Below, piece after piece: positions 32,628 to 40,986 of a stretch of 64,000 bases of DNA. The stretch covers positions 1 to 64,000 of the forward strand of contig JACPPV010000032.1 in assembly GCA_016190825.1 (NCBI GenBank). The letters run 5' to 3'. The translations under genes were made by a program, and so were the position numbers. The notes beneath the pieces are model-generated. The model was not told the DNA's origin and ran no database searches. It saw nothing but the letters and a program-made list of their open reading frames with translations. Within the stretch, counting starts at the first letter, position 1, and every line of letters begins with the position of its first letter. This stretch comes from Chloroflexota bacterium (GTDB taxonomy: Bacteria; Chloroflexota; Dehalococcoidia; Dehalococcoidales; UBA2162).

Positions 32628-33515
32628 ATGCTCAGGCTAGGCTTTATCGGAGCAGGGACGGTGGGTTCGGCTTTAGCCCTTCGACTAAGCGAGAAGGGCT
32701 ACCCGGTAGTGGCCGTTTCAAGCAGGAGCCACACCTCGGCGGAGAAGTTGGCGCAGGCGATACCCGGCTGCCGCGCTGAGCACGATAATCAGGTTGTCGC
32801 CGATAGGGCTGAGCTCGTTCTTATTACTACGCCCGATGATGCTATTCCCCGTGTTGCCGCCGAGACAAAATGGCGCGCCAGGCAAAGCGTGGTCCACTGT
32901 AGCGGCGCCGATTCCACGGCGACCCTTGAGCCAGCCAGAAAGGTGGGCGCGCATGTGGGCGCCTTTCATCCCCTCCAGACATTCGCCAGTGCCCAGCAGG
33001 CAATTGAGAACCTCCCCGGTTCCACTTTCGCCATCGAGGCTGAAGAGCCGCTTCTGTCCGTTCTGAAAGACATGGCTGCTGCTCTTGGTGGGCATTCGAT
33101 TGAGTTAAGGGCGGAGGATAAAGTGGTCTACCACGCCGCCGCCGTGATGGCCTGCAACTACCTGGTGACGCTAGTTAAGCTGGCTACGGACTTGTGGCAA
33201 AGCTTCGGAGTCCCGCCCCAGGAGGCCACGCGCGCTCTGCTCCCGCTTCTCAGTGGCACAGTGCACAATATCGAAACAGTTGGCATCCCGCGTTGCCTCA
33301 CCGGTCCCATTGCCCGAGGGGATGCTGGCACAATCAGAAAGCATCTCGATGCCCTGGAGAAGGTCGCGCCGGAGCTGCTTGCTGTCTACCGCGAACTCGG
33401 CAGGCAGACCATTCCGGTCGCCCTAGGAAAGGGCAGGATAAACCAGCGGCAGGCGGAGGAGTTGAATACTTTGCTGGGGGAGCCGAGCCTGGCTGGCAGT
33501 CAAAGAAAGGGGTAA
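32628..33515 (+). CDS. Rossmann/DUF2520 protein, candidate ketopantoate reductase-like enzyme
   Basis: The ATG at 32628 ([17 protein letters not shown]) has AGGAGG upstream; the track's 32505 lies inside the leader. 295 residues. The N-terminal NAD(P)-binding Rossmann fold ([33 protein letters not shown]) is followed by the all-helical DUF2520 domain ([32 protein letters not shown]). As first gene of a panD-panB-panC operon lacking panE it may supply the ketopantoate reductase step. That role is inferred from context. Confidence 0.88.
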   Translation: MLRLGFIGAGTVGSALALRLSEKGYPVVAVSSRSHTSAEKLAQAIPGCRAEHDNQVVADRAELVLITTPDDAIPRVAAETKWRARQSVVHCSGADSTATLEPARKVGAHVGAFHPLQTFASAQQAIENLPGSTFAIEAEEPLLSVLKDMAAALGGHSIELRAEDKVVYHAAAVMACNYLVTLVKLATDLWQSFGVPPQEATRALLPLLSGTVHNIETVGIPRCLTGPIARGDAGTIRKHLDALEKVAPELLAVYRELGRQTIPVALGKGRINQRQAEELNTLLGEPSLAGSQRKG

Positions 33516-33519
33516 GTCA

Positions 33520-33903
33520 ATGCGAACAATGCTGAGGAGTAAAATCCACCGCGCCCGCGTAACCGATGCTAATATCGATTACGAGGGGAGTGTCACCATA
33601 GACCGGACGCTGATGCAGGAAGCAGATATTCTGCCATATGAGCAGGTACACGTGCTCAATGTCAATAACGGGGCTCGTTTTACTACCTATGCTATCGAGG
33701 GGGAAAAGGGCGAGGTCTGCATCAACGGCGCGGCTGCCCGCCTGGCGGCCAAAGGAGATATAATCATTATCCTGGCTTACTCCACCGTGGATGACGAAGA
33801 GGCGCGCAACTTCAAGCCAAAATTGGTATATGTTGACGCTAAGAACAGCAAGACTGGTGCCAGGCGCGGCATACGGGCAATGACTCTGTTGGAGACGGAA
33901 TGA
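33520..33903 (+). CDS. panD: Aspartate 1-decarboxylase (pyruvoyl enzyme precursor)
   Basis: 127 residues. The self-cleavage site is Gly23-Ser24 in [10 protein letters not shown], where Ser becomes the pyruvoyl group. Other family blocks are [18 protein letters not shown], the [15 protein letters not shown]-type strand, and [10 protein letters not shown]-like [15 protein letters not shown]. It makes beta-alanine for pantothenate. It starts five bases after the DUF2520 stop and overlaps panB. Confidence 0.96.
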   Translation: MRTMLRSKIHRARVTDANIDYEGSVTIDRTLMQEADILPYEQVHVLNVNNGARFTTYAIEGEKGEVCINGAAARLAAKGDIIIILAYSTVDDEEARNFKPKLVYVDAKNSKTGARRGIRAMTLLETE

Positions 33904-34736
33904 TGCGTATTTCAATAAACCAGGTCAGGGAGATGAAGCAAAATGGTGAGAAGATCACCATGCTTACAAGCTATGACTATGCTACGGCTAAGATTGTGGA
34001 CGAAGTGGGCATACCCCTCATTCTGGTGGGAGACAGCCTGGGGATGGTGGTGCTCGGCTACGAATCAACCATCCCGGTCACTATGGAGGACATGCTGCAT
34101 CATACCAAGGCCGTGGTCCGTGCGACGAAGAACGCGTTGGTGGTCGGTGACATGCCCTTCATGACCTATCAGGTCAGTGTTGAGGACGCCCTGCGCAATG
34201 CCGGACGGTTTATCCAGGAAGCCGGTTGCCAGGCCGTGAAGCTGGAGGGAGGGGTGACCGTTGCCGAGAAGGTAAGGCGGATTGTGCAGTGCGGCATACC
34301 CGTGATGGGACACATCGGCCTTACGCCACAGTCAATCAACCAGCTTGGCGGCTACCGGATCCAGGGCAGGAGCCCCGAGGCCGCTTCGCGACTATTGCAG
34401 GATGCACTCGCGCTGGAAGATGCCGGGGCCTTTTCTATTGTCCTTGAGACCGTGCCGGCACCGCTGGCAACACTCATTTCGCAGAGGTTGACGATTCCCA
34501 CCATCGGCATTGGCGCGGGCGCCGGCTGCGATGGCCAGGTCCAGGTGATCAATGACATCCTGGGGTCATTTACTGATTTCGTTCCCAAGCACGCCAGGCA
34601 GTATGCGAAACTGACCGATGTTATCCGCAAGGCCGTGTCCGATTATTTCAGCGAGGTCAAGTCAGGCGCTTTCCCTACGGACAAGCAAAGCTTCACCATG
34701 GACGAAAGCGTTCTGGCCGAGCTAAAGGCGAAGTAG
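33900..34736 (+). CDS. panB: 3-methyl-2-oxobutanoate hydroxymethyltransferase
   Basis: 278 residues, overlapping the panD stop (ATGATG allows a start at 33900 or 33903). Motifs: [21 protein letters not shown], the Mg-binding [28 protein letters not shown] and [12 protein letters not shown], and the catalytic-region [13 protein letters not shown] with [13 protein letters not shown]. It adds a hydroxymethyl group from methylene-THF to ketoisovalerate, giving ketopantoate. Confidence 0.97.
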   Translation: MMRISINQVREMKQNGEKITMLTSYDYATAKIVDEVGIPLILVGDSLGMVVLGYESTIPVTMEDMLHHTKAVVRATKNALVVGDMPFMTYQVSVEDALRNAGRFIQEAGCQAVKLEGGVTVAEKVRRIVQCGIPVMGHIGLTPQSINQLGGYRIQGRSPEAASRLLQDALALEDAGAFSIVLETVPAPLATLISQRLTIPTIGIGAGAGCDGQVQVINDILGSFTDFVPKHARQYAKLTDVIRKAVSDYFSEVKSGAFPTDKQSFTMDESVLAELKAK

Positions 34737-34781
34737 ACACTGGCTTTACTCATTGAATAGCCGACCAGTACTACCATCAGC

Positions 34782-35618
34782 ATGAAAGTCATTGAAACCA
34801 TCGCAGAGATGAAACGTGTCAGGCTGGAGCTACCCGGCTCGGTGGCTCTTGTGCCGACGATGGGCTACCTCCATGATGGGCATCTCGAGCTGGTGAGGCG
34901 TGCCAAAGCGGAAAACAGGTGGGGAGTCGTCAGCATTTTCGTTAATCCTACGCAGTTCGCGCCGCATGAGGACTATACCGCCTATCTCAGGGATATCCCG
35001 CGGGACCTCGCCATGCTGGAAAAGGTGAATGCGGACATGGTCTTTATCCCGTCGGCGGATGAGATGTACCGCACAGGGCACCATACCTGGGTGAACGTGG
35101 AACAGATTACCGACCGACTGGAGGGGGAAATACGCCCCGGGCATTTTCGTGGTGTAGCCACGGTATGTAACAAGCTGTTTAATATCGTCCAGCCAGCGAG
35201 GGCATACTTCGGGCAGAAGGATGCACAGCAGCTTGTGGTCATCAGAAGGATGGTTTCCGATCTGAATATGAACCTTGAGGTCGTGAATGTGCCGACAGTG
35301 CGTGAGGCGGATGGTCTGGCGATGAGTAGCCGTAATACGTACCTTTCTCCCGATGAGCGTCGGGCTGCCGTAGTGCTGTATCATGCGCTGAAGCTGGCGC
35401 AGAAAATGTGGTCGCAGGGCGATCGGGACCCCCACCGCATGCGGCATGAGATGATCAAACTCATTGAAGAAGAGCCGCTGGTGGAGAAGATTGACTACGT
35501 GAGCGTAGCCGACTCCGAGACCCTGGAGGAGCTGCATGAGGTCAGTCCGCGGGCGCTGGTATCGCTGGCGGTAAAGATCGGCCGCCCGAGGCTGATAGAC
35601 AATATTGTGCTGGAATAG
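34782..35618 (+). CDS. panC: Pantothenate synthetase
   Basis: 278 residues. The nucleotidyl-transferase HxGH motif is in PTMGYLHDGHLELVRRA. Further blocks are SIFVNPTQFAPHEDYTAYLRD, GHFRGVATVCNKLFNIVQPARAYFGQKDAQQ, and the KMSKS-like MSSRNTYLSPDER. It condenses pantoate and beta-alanine with ATP. It is the last gene of the Pan-leader operon. Confidence 0.97.
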   Translation: MKVIETIAEMKRVRLELPGSVALVPTMGYLHDGHLELVRRAKAENRWGVVSIFVNPTQFAPHEDYTAYLRDIPRDLAMLEKVNADMVFIPSADEMYRTGHHTWVNVEQITDRLEGEIRPGHFRGVATVCNKLFNIVQPARAYFGQKDAQQLVVIRRMVSDLNMNLEVVNVPTVREADGLAMSSRNTYLSPDERRAAVVLYHALKLAQKMWSQGDRDPHRMRHEMIKLIEEEPLVEKIDYVSVADSETLEELHEVSPRALVSLAVKIGRPRLIDNIVLE

Positions 35619-35753
35619 CAAGCGTCGTGCTCGGCATTCACCATCCCTCCGGTCAAAAGTGGGGTTCAAAGTTCCACCTGCGAAGCCAAGCATGGTGTAG
35701 CGACAGCGCCTGCAGTGCGAGTTTACTGCATAGCTGTTCACTGGTGTTTGGTT

Positions 35754-35898
35754 ACGCAAAAAGCATAAAACTGAGACCGTTCGCCCTGACCTTCCTTGAG
35801 CTTGTCGAAAAAGCCTGTCGAAGGGCGCGGCGATGGTTCGACGAGCTGACGATGAACGGCGTGAATCATAACGGTTATTTATGCAACTAAGTACTAGA
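35754..35898. repeat. Dispersed palindromic element related to 8993-9198
   Basis: It contains GAGACCGTTCGCCCTGAC, CCTGTCGAAGGGCGCG and ATGAACGGCG and ends TTTATGCAACTAAGTACTAG, matching the right end of the MITE-like element. The left terminus is poorly conserved. No ORF. Confidence 0.55.
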
Positions 35899-35923
35899 CT
35901 GTCAACAGGCTGGTCTCACTTTC

Positions 35924-37228
35924 CTACAGACTGAACGCCAGTTGATAGCTGGTTTGCCGAGGAGCGGACTCATTCTGGCGGTTCAGCTTGGCCGGTGCTG
36001 GCAAAACGGGATTATGGAAGGTAAAGATTTTACCCTCGTAGTTTCTCGCCACCAGTTCATCTTCAGTTTGAGACAGCACGTAGTTCGGCTGGAGCGGTAT
36101 CTTGCCTCCACCGCCTGGCAGGTCAACGACGAATGTTGGGATAGCCAATCCGGAGGTATGCCCCCGCATTCCTTCGATGATCTTTATGCCCACCCGTACC
36201 GGCGTCCGCAGGTGCTCTGTCCCCTGGACCTCGTCGCACTGGAAGAGATAGTAGGGGCGCACCTTGATTTTGAGCAACCCCTGGCAGAGCTTGAGCTGCG
36301 TCTTGACGGTATCATTAACACCGCGCAGCAGCACTGATTGGTTGTTCACCACAATCCCGGCGCGTACCAGCCGATCGCAGGCAGCCGCCGCTTCAAGCGT
36401 TATCTCCCGATAGTGATTGAAATGTGTGTTCAGCCATATCGGCCCGTACTTCGAAAGCATGGCGCAAAGCTCACCATCAATCCGCTGGGGCAGGACGACG
36501 GGGAATCTCGTGCCGATGCGGATAATCTCCACGTGCTCTATCTGCCTCAGCCTGGCGATGACCCCTTCGAGGCGGTCGGTGGAAAGAGTCAGAGGATCGC
36601 CCCCGGATATGATGACGTCTCTAACGGCTTTGGTCTTTCGGATATAGTTGAGCATAGCCTCAATTTCTTCGTCCGAACGCACCCAGCCGCCATCGTGCCA
36701 TTCACGTTTGCGGGTGCAGTGCCGGCAGAGCATGGGGCATATATCCGTCAGGACCATCACCAGTCGGTCCGGATAGCGGTGCACCAGTCCCGGGACCACG
36801 GAGTGCTTTCTCTCCTCAAGGGGGTCCTCGAAACCCATACTGGAAAGGGCGATCTCCCGAAAAGAAGGCACAGCCTGCTTCTTGATGGGATCATGCGGGT
36901 CACTCGGGTTAATTAATGATAAATAGTAAGGGGTTATCGAAAGGGGATATCTTTCGGTGACCAGTTTGAGGCGGAGCTTTTCCTTGTCCGAAAGGGGAAT
37001 GAATCTCGCCAGTTGATCTATGCTGGTGATCCGGTTGCGGAATTGCCACTTCCAGTCGTTCCAGGTTCCCCTGGGAATCCGGGCGAAAGAGGCAATATCA
37101 AATGAGGCTAGATTACTGCCTGGAGGTTCTTCATCCTCCTGGGCGTGCTTTGATACGGGGCAACTGGGGGGTTCTTCCTCCAGGTCCTTGAGAGGTTCAC
37201 TTGTCGCCGGGGCTGACTTGGTCGTCAC
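35924..37228 (-). CDS. KamA-family lysine 2,3-aminomutase-like radical SAM protein
   Basis: I choose the GTG at 37228 because AAGGAG lies six bases upstream; the track's GTG at 37264 has no ribosome binding site. About 434 residues. The radical SAM cysteines are CPMLCRHCTRKREW, followed by DVIISGGDPLTLS (SAM and Lys contacts), RIGTRFPVVLPQRI, and the PLP-region GHTSGLAIPTFVVDLPGGGGKI, whose Gly-rich PGGGGK-type motif is diagnostic. A ~110-residue N-terminal arm includes WKWQFRNRITSIDQL, typical of KamA. It could act on lysine (beta-lysine osmolyte) or on another amino acid. Confidence 0.92.
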   Translation of the reverse strand: MTTKSAPATSEPLKDLEEEPPSCPVSKHAQEDEEPPGSNLASFDIASFARIPRGTWNDWKWQFRNRITSIDQLARFIPLSDKEKLRLKLVTERYPLSITPYYLSLINPSDPHDPIKKQAVPSFREIALSSMGFEDPLEERKHSVVPGLVHRYPDRLVMVLTDICPMLCRHCTRKREWHDGGWVRSDEEIEAMLNYIRKTKAVRDVIISGGDPLTLSTDRLEGVIARLRQIEHVEIIRIGTRFPVVLPQRIDGELCAMLSKYGPIWLNTHFNHYREITLEAAAACDRLVRAGIVVNNQSVLLRGVNDTVKTQLKLCQGLLKIKVRPYYLFQCDEVQGTEHLRTPVRVGIKIIEGMRGHTSGLAIPTFVVDLPGGGGKIPLQPNYVLSQTEDELVARNYEGKIFTFHNPVLPAPAKLNRQNESAPRQTSYQLAFSL

Positions 37229-37285
37229 TTTGTACTCCTTGTATTCTAATTTTTCAGCGCTCACCGCGCTTATGCTTCAACATCA

Positions 37286-37314
37286 CTTATAGCATCAGGG
37301 AAACCAGTTGTCAA
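37286..37314 (-). promoter_or_regulatory. Promoter of kamA
   Basis: Minus strand TTGACA, 17 bases, TATAAG. Confidence 0.65.
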
Positions 37315-37373
37315 TGGCTTCTGAAGCTGCCTGCCATAATTCTATGATTCTTTTGTGTCATGCGGCAAATTGA

Positions 37374-37401
37374 AAGGGGGGCCCTTCGGTGGCACCCCCT
37401 T
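37374..37401 (-). terminator. GC-rich hairpin downstream of the small basic ORF
   Basis: AAGGGGG-GCC and GGC-A-CCCCCTT form a 10-bp stem with a bulge. On the minus strand it is followed by TTTC. It lies 26 bases after the stop of the 40-residue ORF, which is on the minus strand. Confidence 0.45.
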
Positions 37402-37426
37402 ATACAGTCCTTTCAAGTAATGACAG

Positions 37427-37549
37427 CTATTTACCCAATGCGGTCTCTTCCTTCTTCCTTATCGGCCGAGTGCCGTGGCCATGCTTCACTCCCTTGAAGG
37501 CCGCTTGATATTTGGCTCTTTGTTCCGCCTTAGCCTGTTTCCTCCCCAA
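37427..37549 (-). CDS. Small basic protein of 40 residues (not in the ORF track)
   Basis: A TTG at 37549, six bases after AGGGAGG, opens a 40-codon frame rich in Lys and Arg: GRKQAKAEQRAKYQAAF, then KGVKHGHGTRPIRKKEE and a TAG. The ribosome binding site spacing, the absence of competing ORFs and the following GC-rich hairpin suggest a real gene. Its composition fits a nucleic-acid- or ribosome-binding peptide. I do not recognise a family. It sits in what the track leaves as an empty 340-base gap between kamA and the nucleotidyltransferase. Confidence 0.5.
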   Translation of the reverse strand: MGRKQAKAEQRAKYQAAFKGVKHGHGTRPIRKKEETALGK

Positions 37550-37606
37550 TTGTTTCCTCCCTTGTTCCGTTGCTCGTTTTCAGTGTAACGTTCTCAGGAG
37601 ATGCTG

Positions 37607-38704
37607 TCAAGCCGTCCTTTCCACCACCGTCCCGGACGCAATCCGGCTGCCGGGGGTTATGTGAGAACCTTCACAAACGGTGACGTTGTCGCCGAGGACG
37701 GCTTCTTCGACGACGCTGTTCGCTTGAAAGTAGCAGTGGTCCGCCACAATCGAGTTCTTAACGCAGACCCTCGGGCCTATCCAAGCTCCGGTCCAGATGA
37801 CGGAATTTTCGATGACGCTCTCAGCCGAAATGTTGCAGCCATCGCCGATGGTCAGGGGGCCGACAAGTTGCACCCTGTTTCCGATGAAGCAACCACTTCC
37901 GATAAGCACCGGCCCGGTTATCTGAGCGGAAGGGCTTACATTGCTGTCCTGCCCGACCCGCACACTTTGCGCGGGGTTGAAAATGTCCAGACCCGACAGG
38001 TCGGGACTCATAATGTCGGCTTGCAGCTTGAGATACTTGTCCGGGGTGCCGATATCAAGCCAGTACGCTGAAGAAGCATAAGCGTAAAGTGGCTTTCCCT
38101 GCGTCAGCAGTTGCGGAAAAGTCTGCCGTTCGATACTAACTTCAGTCCGGGACATAATTTGAGCCAGGGCCTCCGGCTCAAGCACGTAGGTGCCGATATT
38201 CACCATATTGCCGGTCGCCTCGCCGGCGGCGGGCTTTTCCCTGAAGCTCAGTATCCTGCTCTCGGCATCGGTCTCAATTACGCCGTAGTGGGTGGGATCA
38301 TCCGCCCGAGCAAGGGCGATGGTTGCCAGTGCTTTTTTTTGTCGGTGGAAATCAATCATGACAGAGATATCGAGGTCGGTAAAGACGTCACCGTTTAAAG
38401 CGATGAAGGTGCCATCAAGGAGTTTCTCCACGTTCTTGATTCCCCCGGCAGTGCCGCGGGGAGAGTCTTCCAGAACGTATTTGAGCTTGACGCCAAAACC
38501 GCTGCCATCCTTGAAATAGGCTTCGACAGGTTCCGCGAGGTGACCCAGCGACAGGACTATCTCCGTTATCCCGTGCCGGCTGAGGTGGCGAATAACGTGT
38601 TCAAGAAAAGGAGTGTTCAGCACCGGTACCATGGCTTTGGGCAAGTTGGCGGTCAGCGGATGAAGCCTGGTTGCCTTACCCCCGACCAGTATGACGGCTT
38701 TCAT
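37607..38704 (-). CDS. Sugar-phosphate nucleotidyltransferase with left-handed beta-helix domain
   Basis: The ATG at 38704 (MKAVILVGGKATRLHPLT) has GGAG seven bases upstream and replaces 38749, giving 365 residues. The N-terminal NTP_transferase domain has LVGGKATRLHPLTANLPKAMVPVLNTP, GTAGGI and LNGDVFTDLDI. The C-terminal hexapeptide repeats (VGQDSNVSPSAQITGPVLIGSGCFIG...) form a beta-helix. This matches the mannose-1-phosphate guanylyltransferase / glucose-1-phosphate thymidylyltransferase group. The exact nucleotide and sugar cannot be read from the sequence. It probably feeds glycan synthesis. Confidence 0.9.
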   Translation of the reverse strand: MKAVILVGGKATRLHPLTANLPKAMVPVLNTPFLEHVIRHLSRHGITEIVLSLGHLAEPVEAYFKDGSGFGVKLKYVLEDSPRGTAGGIKNVEKLLDGTFIALNGDVFTDLDISVMIDFHRQKKALATIALARADDPTHYGVIETDAESRILSFREKPAAGEATGNMVNIGTYVLEPEALAQIMSRTEVSIERQTFPQLLTQGKPLYAYASSAYWLDIGTPDKYLKLQADIMSPDLSGLDIFNPAQSVRVGQDSNVSPSAQITGPVLIGSGCFIGNRVQLVGPLTIGDGCNISAESVIENSVIWTGAWIGPRVCVKNSIVADHCYFQANSVVEEAVLGDNVTVCEGSHITPGSRIASGTVVERTA

Positions 38705-38767
38705 TGCGGTTCTCCAGCGTAGATATTCGCAGTTGCGGAATTTTAGCACATTTTAGCGGAGTTGTTA

Positions 38768-39502
38768 CTATCCCCCTGGCCCTTTCCTCAACGTCAGCGC
38801 CGCCAGCACCGAAGTCAGCACGGCAAATCCTGCCAGTACCGCAAGGTCTACCCATACATCCGGAAGACCCTTGCCGGTGAGCATAATTTCCCGCATGCCG
38901 TCAACGGCGTAGGTCAGCGGTAAAATGTGAGCAAACCATTGCAGGTAGTCCGGCATCTGCTCGACCGGCCAGAGAAGGCCTCCCATGAACATCTGCGGCA
39001 GGATAACCAGCGGGATGAACTGTACCATCTGGAACTCGTTACGGGCGAAAGAGGAGATAAATATGCCCAGGTTCACCGCCCCGATAATTACGGCCACCTG
39101 GAATACCAGAATCTCCCAGAGCTGCCCGCGATAGGTGATATCGAAAACATAGATGGTGTAAAACAGGATGATGAGGGTTTGTATCAGGGCAAAGACGAAA
39201 AAGCCGAAGAGGTAGCCCACGACAATATCTAGCCTGGTAACCGGCGATACCGTAAGGCGCTCCATTGTCCCCTGGGAACGCTCCCGCAGGAAACTGATAC
39301 CGGTAAGCAGGAAGCCGAAGAAAAAGGCTAGGGCGGCAAGCAGAGCAGGGGCGATGTAGTCCAGCACTTTCAAATCCGGGAAGCTCAGGCCAATGAGCGT
39401 CATGACCACCAGCGGAACAACCAGGATCATGGCTAGCGTCCGGTGGTCACGCCTTATCTGGGTAATTACCCGTTTTGCGATTGTCCACACGGCGTCAGTC
39501 AT
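38768..39502 (-). CDS. ABC-2 type transporter permease
   Basis: The ATG at 39502 (MTDAVWTIAKRVITQIRRDHRTL) has AAAGGAG upstream and overlaps the ATPase stop by eight bases; 244 residues. Six membrane segments and the ABC-2 signature around FLRERSQGTMERLTVSPVTR and LAHILPLTYAVDGMREIML (DUF/NodJ-like). With the ATPase upstream it forms a small exporter of the drug-efflux/daunorubicin or polysaccharide type. The substrate is unknown. Confidence 0.92.
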   Translation of the reverse strand: MTDAVWTIAKRVITQIRRDHRTLAMILVVPLVVMTLIGLSFPDLKVLDYIAPALLAALAFFFGFLLTGISFLRERSQGTMERLTVSPVTRLDIVVGYLFGFFVFALIQTLIILFYTIYVFDITYRGQLWEILVFQVAVIIGAVNLGIFISSFARNEFQMVQFIPLVILPQMFMGGLLWPVEQMPDYLQWFAHILPLTYAVDGMREIMLTGKGLPDVWVDLAVLAGFAVLTSVLAALTLRKGPGG

Positions 39503-40241
39503 CTGGGGTCTCCTTTCCCCGGCGGACGAAGTAAAGGAAAGCATCTTCCAGGCTCGCCCGGGGGCTGCCGGTAGCCAGCCTCAATTCGTCTGGCGTTCCT
39601 TCGGCGATGACCTTCCCATCCCGGATAAAGCCCAGCCGGTCGCAATGGGCGGCGTCATCCATCGTGTGACTTGAAATGACGAGGGTAGTGCCCTGTTTGG
39701 TCAGCGAAGAAAAGAATTCCCAGAAACTCGCCCGCAGCTCGGGGTCCAGACCCACAGTGGGTTCATCCAGGAAGAGGAGCGGTGGACTGTGCACAATAGC
39801 GCAAGCGAGACTAGTCCTCTGTTTCATACCGCCGCTCAGGTTTTGCACGGCATCGTCCCGCCGCCCCCAGAGGTCAACGAGCTTGAGTGCTTTTTCCACC
39901 TGCTGCGCCCGTTTGGCATTATCGTGCAGGCGGTAGATATGGGCAAAGAAATCCACATTTTGCAGGACGGTAAGCTCGCCATAAAGGGATTGGAGCTGGG
40001 GCATGTAGCCGATAAACGGCGATTTCTTCCTGGAAATCAGTTGTCCCATGATGTGTATATCACCGGATTTCGGTCTCAACAGGCCCACCAGCAGGCGGAT
40101 AAGCGTAGTTTTCCCGGCGCCGTTGGGTCCCAATAACCCGAAGGCAGTACCAGCGGGAATATCTAGTGAAAGGTCTTTCAGCACTTCCCGACGCCCGAAA
40201 CCAAACGTAACATGATTTACGGAAACGGCGATGCTCGTCAT
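39495..40241 (-). CDS. ABC transporter ATP-binding protein (ABC-2 exporter)
   Basis: The ATG at 40241 (MTSIAVSVNHVTFGFGRREVL) is preferred, giving 248 residues. Walker A LLGPNGAGKTTLIRLL, the Q-loop region MPQLQSLYGELTV, signature NLSGGMKQRTSLA, Walker B LLFLDEPTVGLDP and the switch His in ISSHTMDDA are all present. It drives the permease encoded in overlap downstream. Confidence 0.95.
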   Translation of the reverse strand: MTSIAVSVNHVTFGFGRREVLKDLSLDIPAGTAFGLLGPNGAGKTTLIRLLVGLLRPKSGDIHIMGQLISRKKSPFIGYMPQLQSLYGELTVLQNVDFFAHIYRLHDNAKRAQQVEKALKLVDLWGRRDDAVQNLSGGMKQRTSLACAIVHSPPLLFLDEPTVGLDPELRASFWEFFSSLTKQGTTLVISSHTMDDAAHCDRLGFIRDGKVIAEGTPDELRLATGSPRASLEDAFLYFVRRGKETPDD

Positions 40242-40285
40242 TGGACACCATCCTTCCACATCCCACGTGTTAACAGCGTCTCCAT

Positions 40286-40314
40286 ATTATAGGACATTTT
40301 TCGCTTTCATTGAA
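40286..40314 (-). promoter_or_regulatory. Promoter of the ABC exporter operon
   Basis: Minus strand TTCAAT, 17 bases, TATAAT. A TGTTAACA palindrome follows in the 5' UTR. Confidence 0.5.
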
Positions 40315-40354
40315 CGTCTTCTGAAACTTTCGTGGGGCAGTCGGTTATGCTATC

Positions 40355-40978
40355 ATGTTCGGCGTGTTGCTTTTTGGCCATATCGGGATTACCCTCGGTG
40401 CTGTCTGGGCAACTAATCGTTTTTTACAGGCAAGGGAGCGCCGCCGGGCAAAAGCTCCGGTTGATGCTCAGAACGTCACCTCTTCGCGGACGTCATTTTC
40501 TCAAAAAGTCCTTTCCTTTACCGGCAAGCTGGACTACCGGCTCGTCTTGTTTGCCGCAATGCTGCCCGATGTCATTGATAAACCCATCGGGCAATTTTTC
40601 TTCAGGGAGGTCTTTAGCTACGGCCGGATATTCGCCCATACGCTCCTTTTTCTGATCCTTATTACGCTGGGCGGGCTGTACCTGTATCGGAGCCGCTGCC
40701 AGACATGGCTGCTCACCCTGTCCATCGGCACTTTCGCTCATCTGGTTCTCGACCAGTTATGGAGGGTGCCCCGGACTCTTTTCTGGCCGCTCCTGGGTTT
40801 CACCTTCGACAGAATCAGCCTGAGCGAATGGATGCCAAATATTTTTCGTGCCCTTTTGACAGACCCACAATCATATGTTCCGGAACTTGTTGGGTTGGCG
40901 ATCCTCACCTATCTGGCGGTAAGGCTGAGGCAGAGAAAAGCGGTTCTCACTTTTTTCAGGTCGGGAAAGCTGGATTGA
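40355..40978 (+). CDS. YdjM-like membrane-bound metal-dependent hydrolase family protein
   Basis: Up to 207 residues, with four or five membrane segments. The family pattern is visible: GHIGITLG near the start, AAMLPDVIDKPIG (DxxDK), FAHTLLF and FAHLVLDQLWRVPRTLFWPLLGF with the conserved His/Asp pairs. The start is uncertain: ATG 40355 has no ribosome binding site and overlaps a possible -10 (TATCAT), so a near-leaderless GTG at 40364 is possible. Related proteins have phospholipase-D-like or repair-linked annotations. The function here is unknown. Confidence 0.82.
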   Translation: MFGVLLFGHIGITLGAVWATNRFLQARERRRAKAPVDAQNVTSSRTSFSQKVLSFTGKLDYRLVLFAAMLPDVIDKPIGQFFFREVFSYGRIFAHTLLFLILITLGGLYLYRSRCQTWLLTLSIGTFAHLVLDQLWRVPRTLFWPLLGFTFDRISLSEWMPNIFRALLTDPQSYVPELVGLAILTYLAVRLRQRKAVLTFFRSGKLD

Positions 40979-40986
40979 CCTTTATT

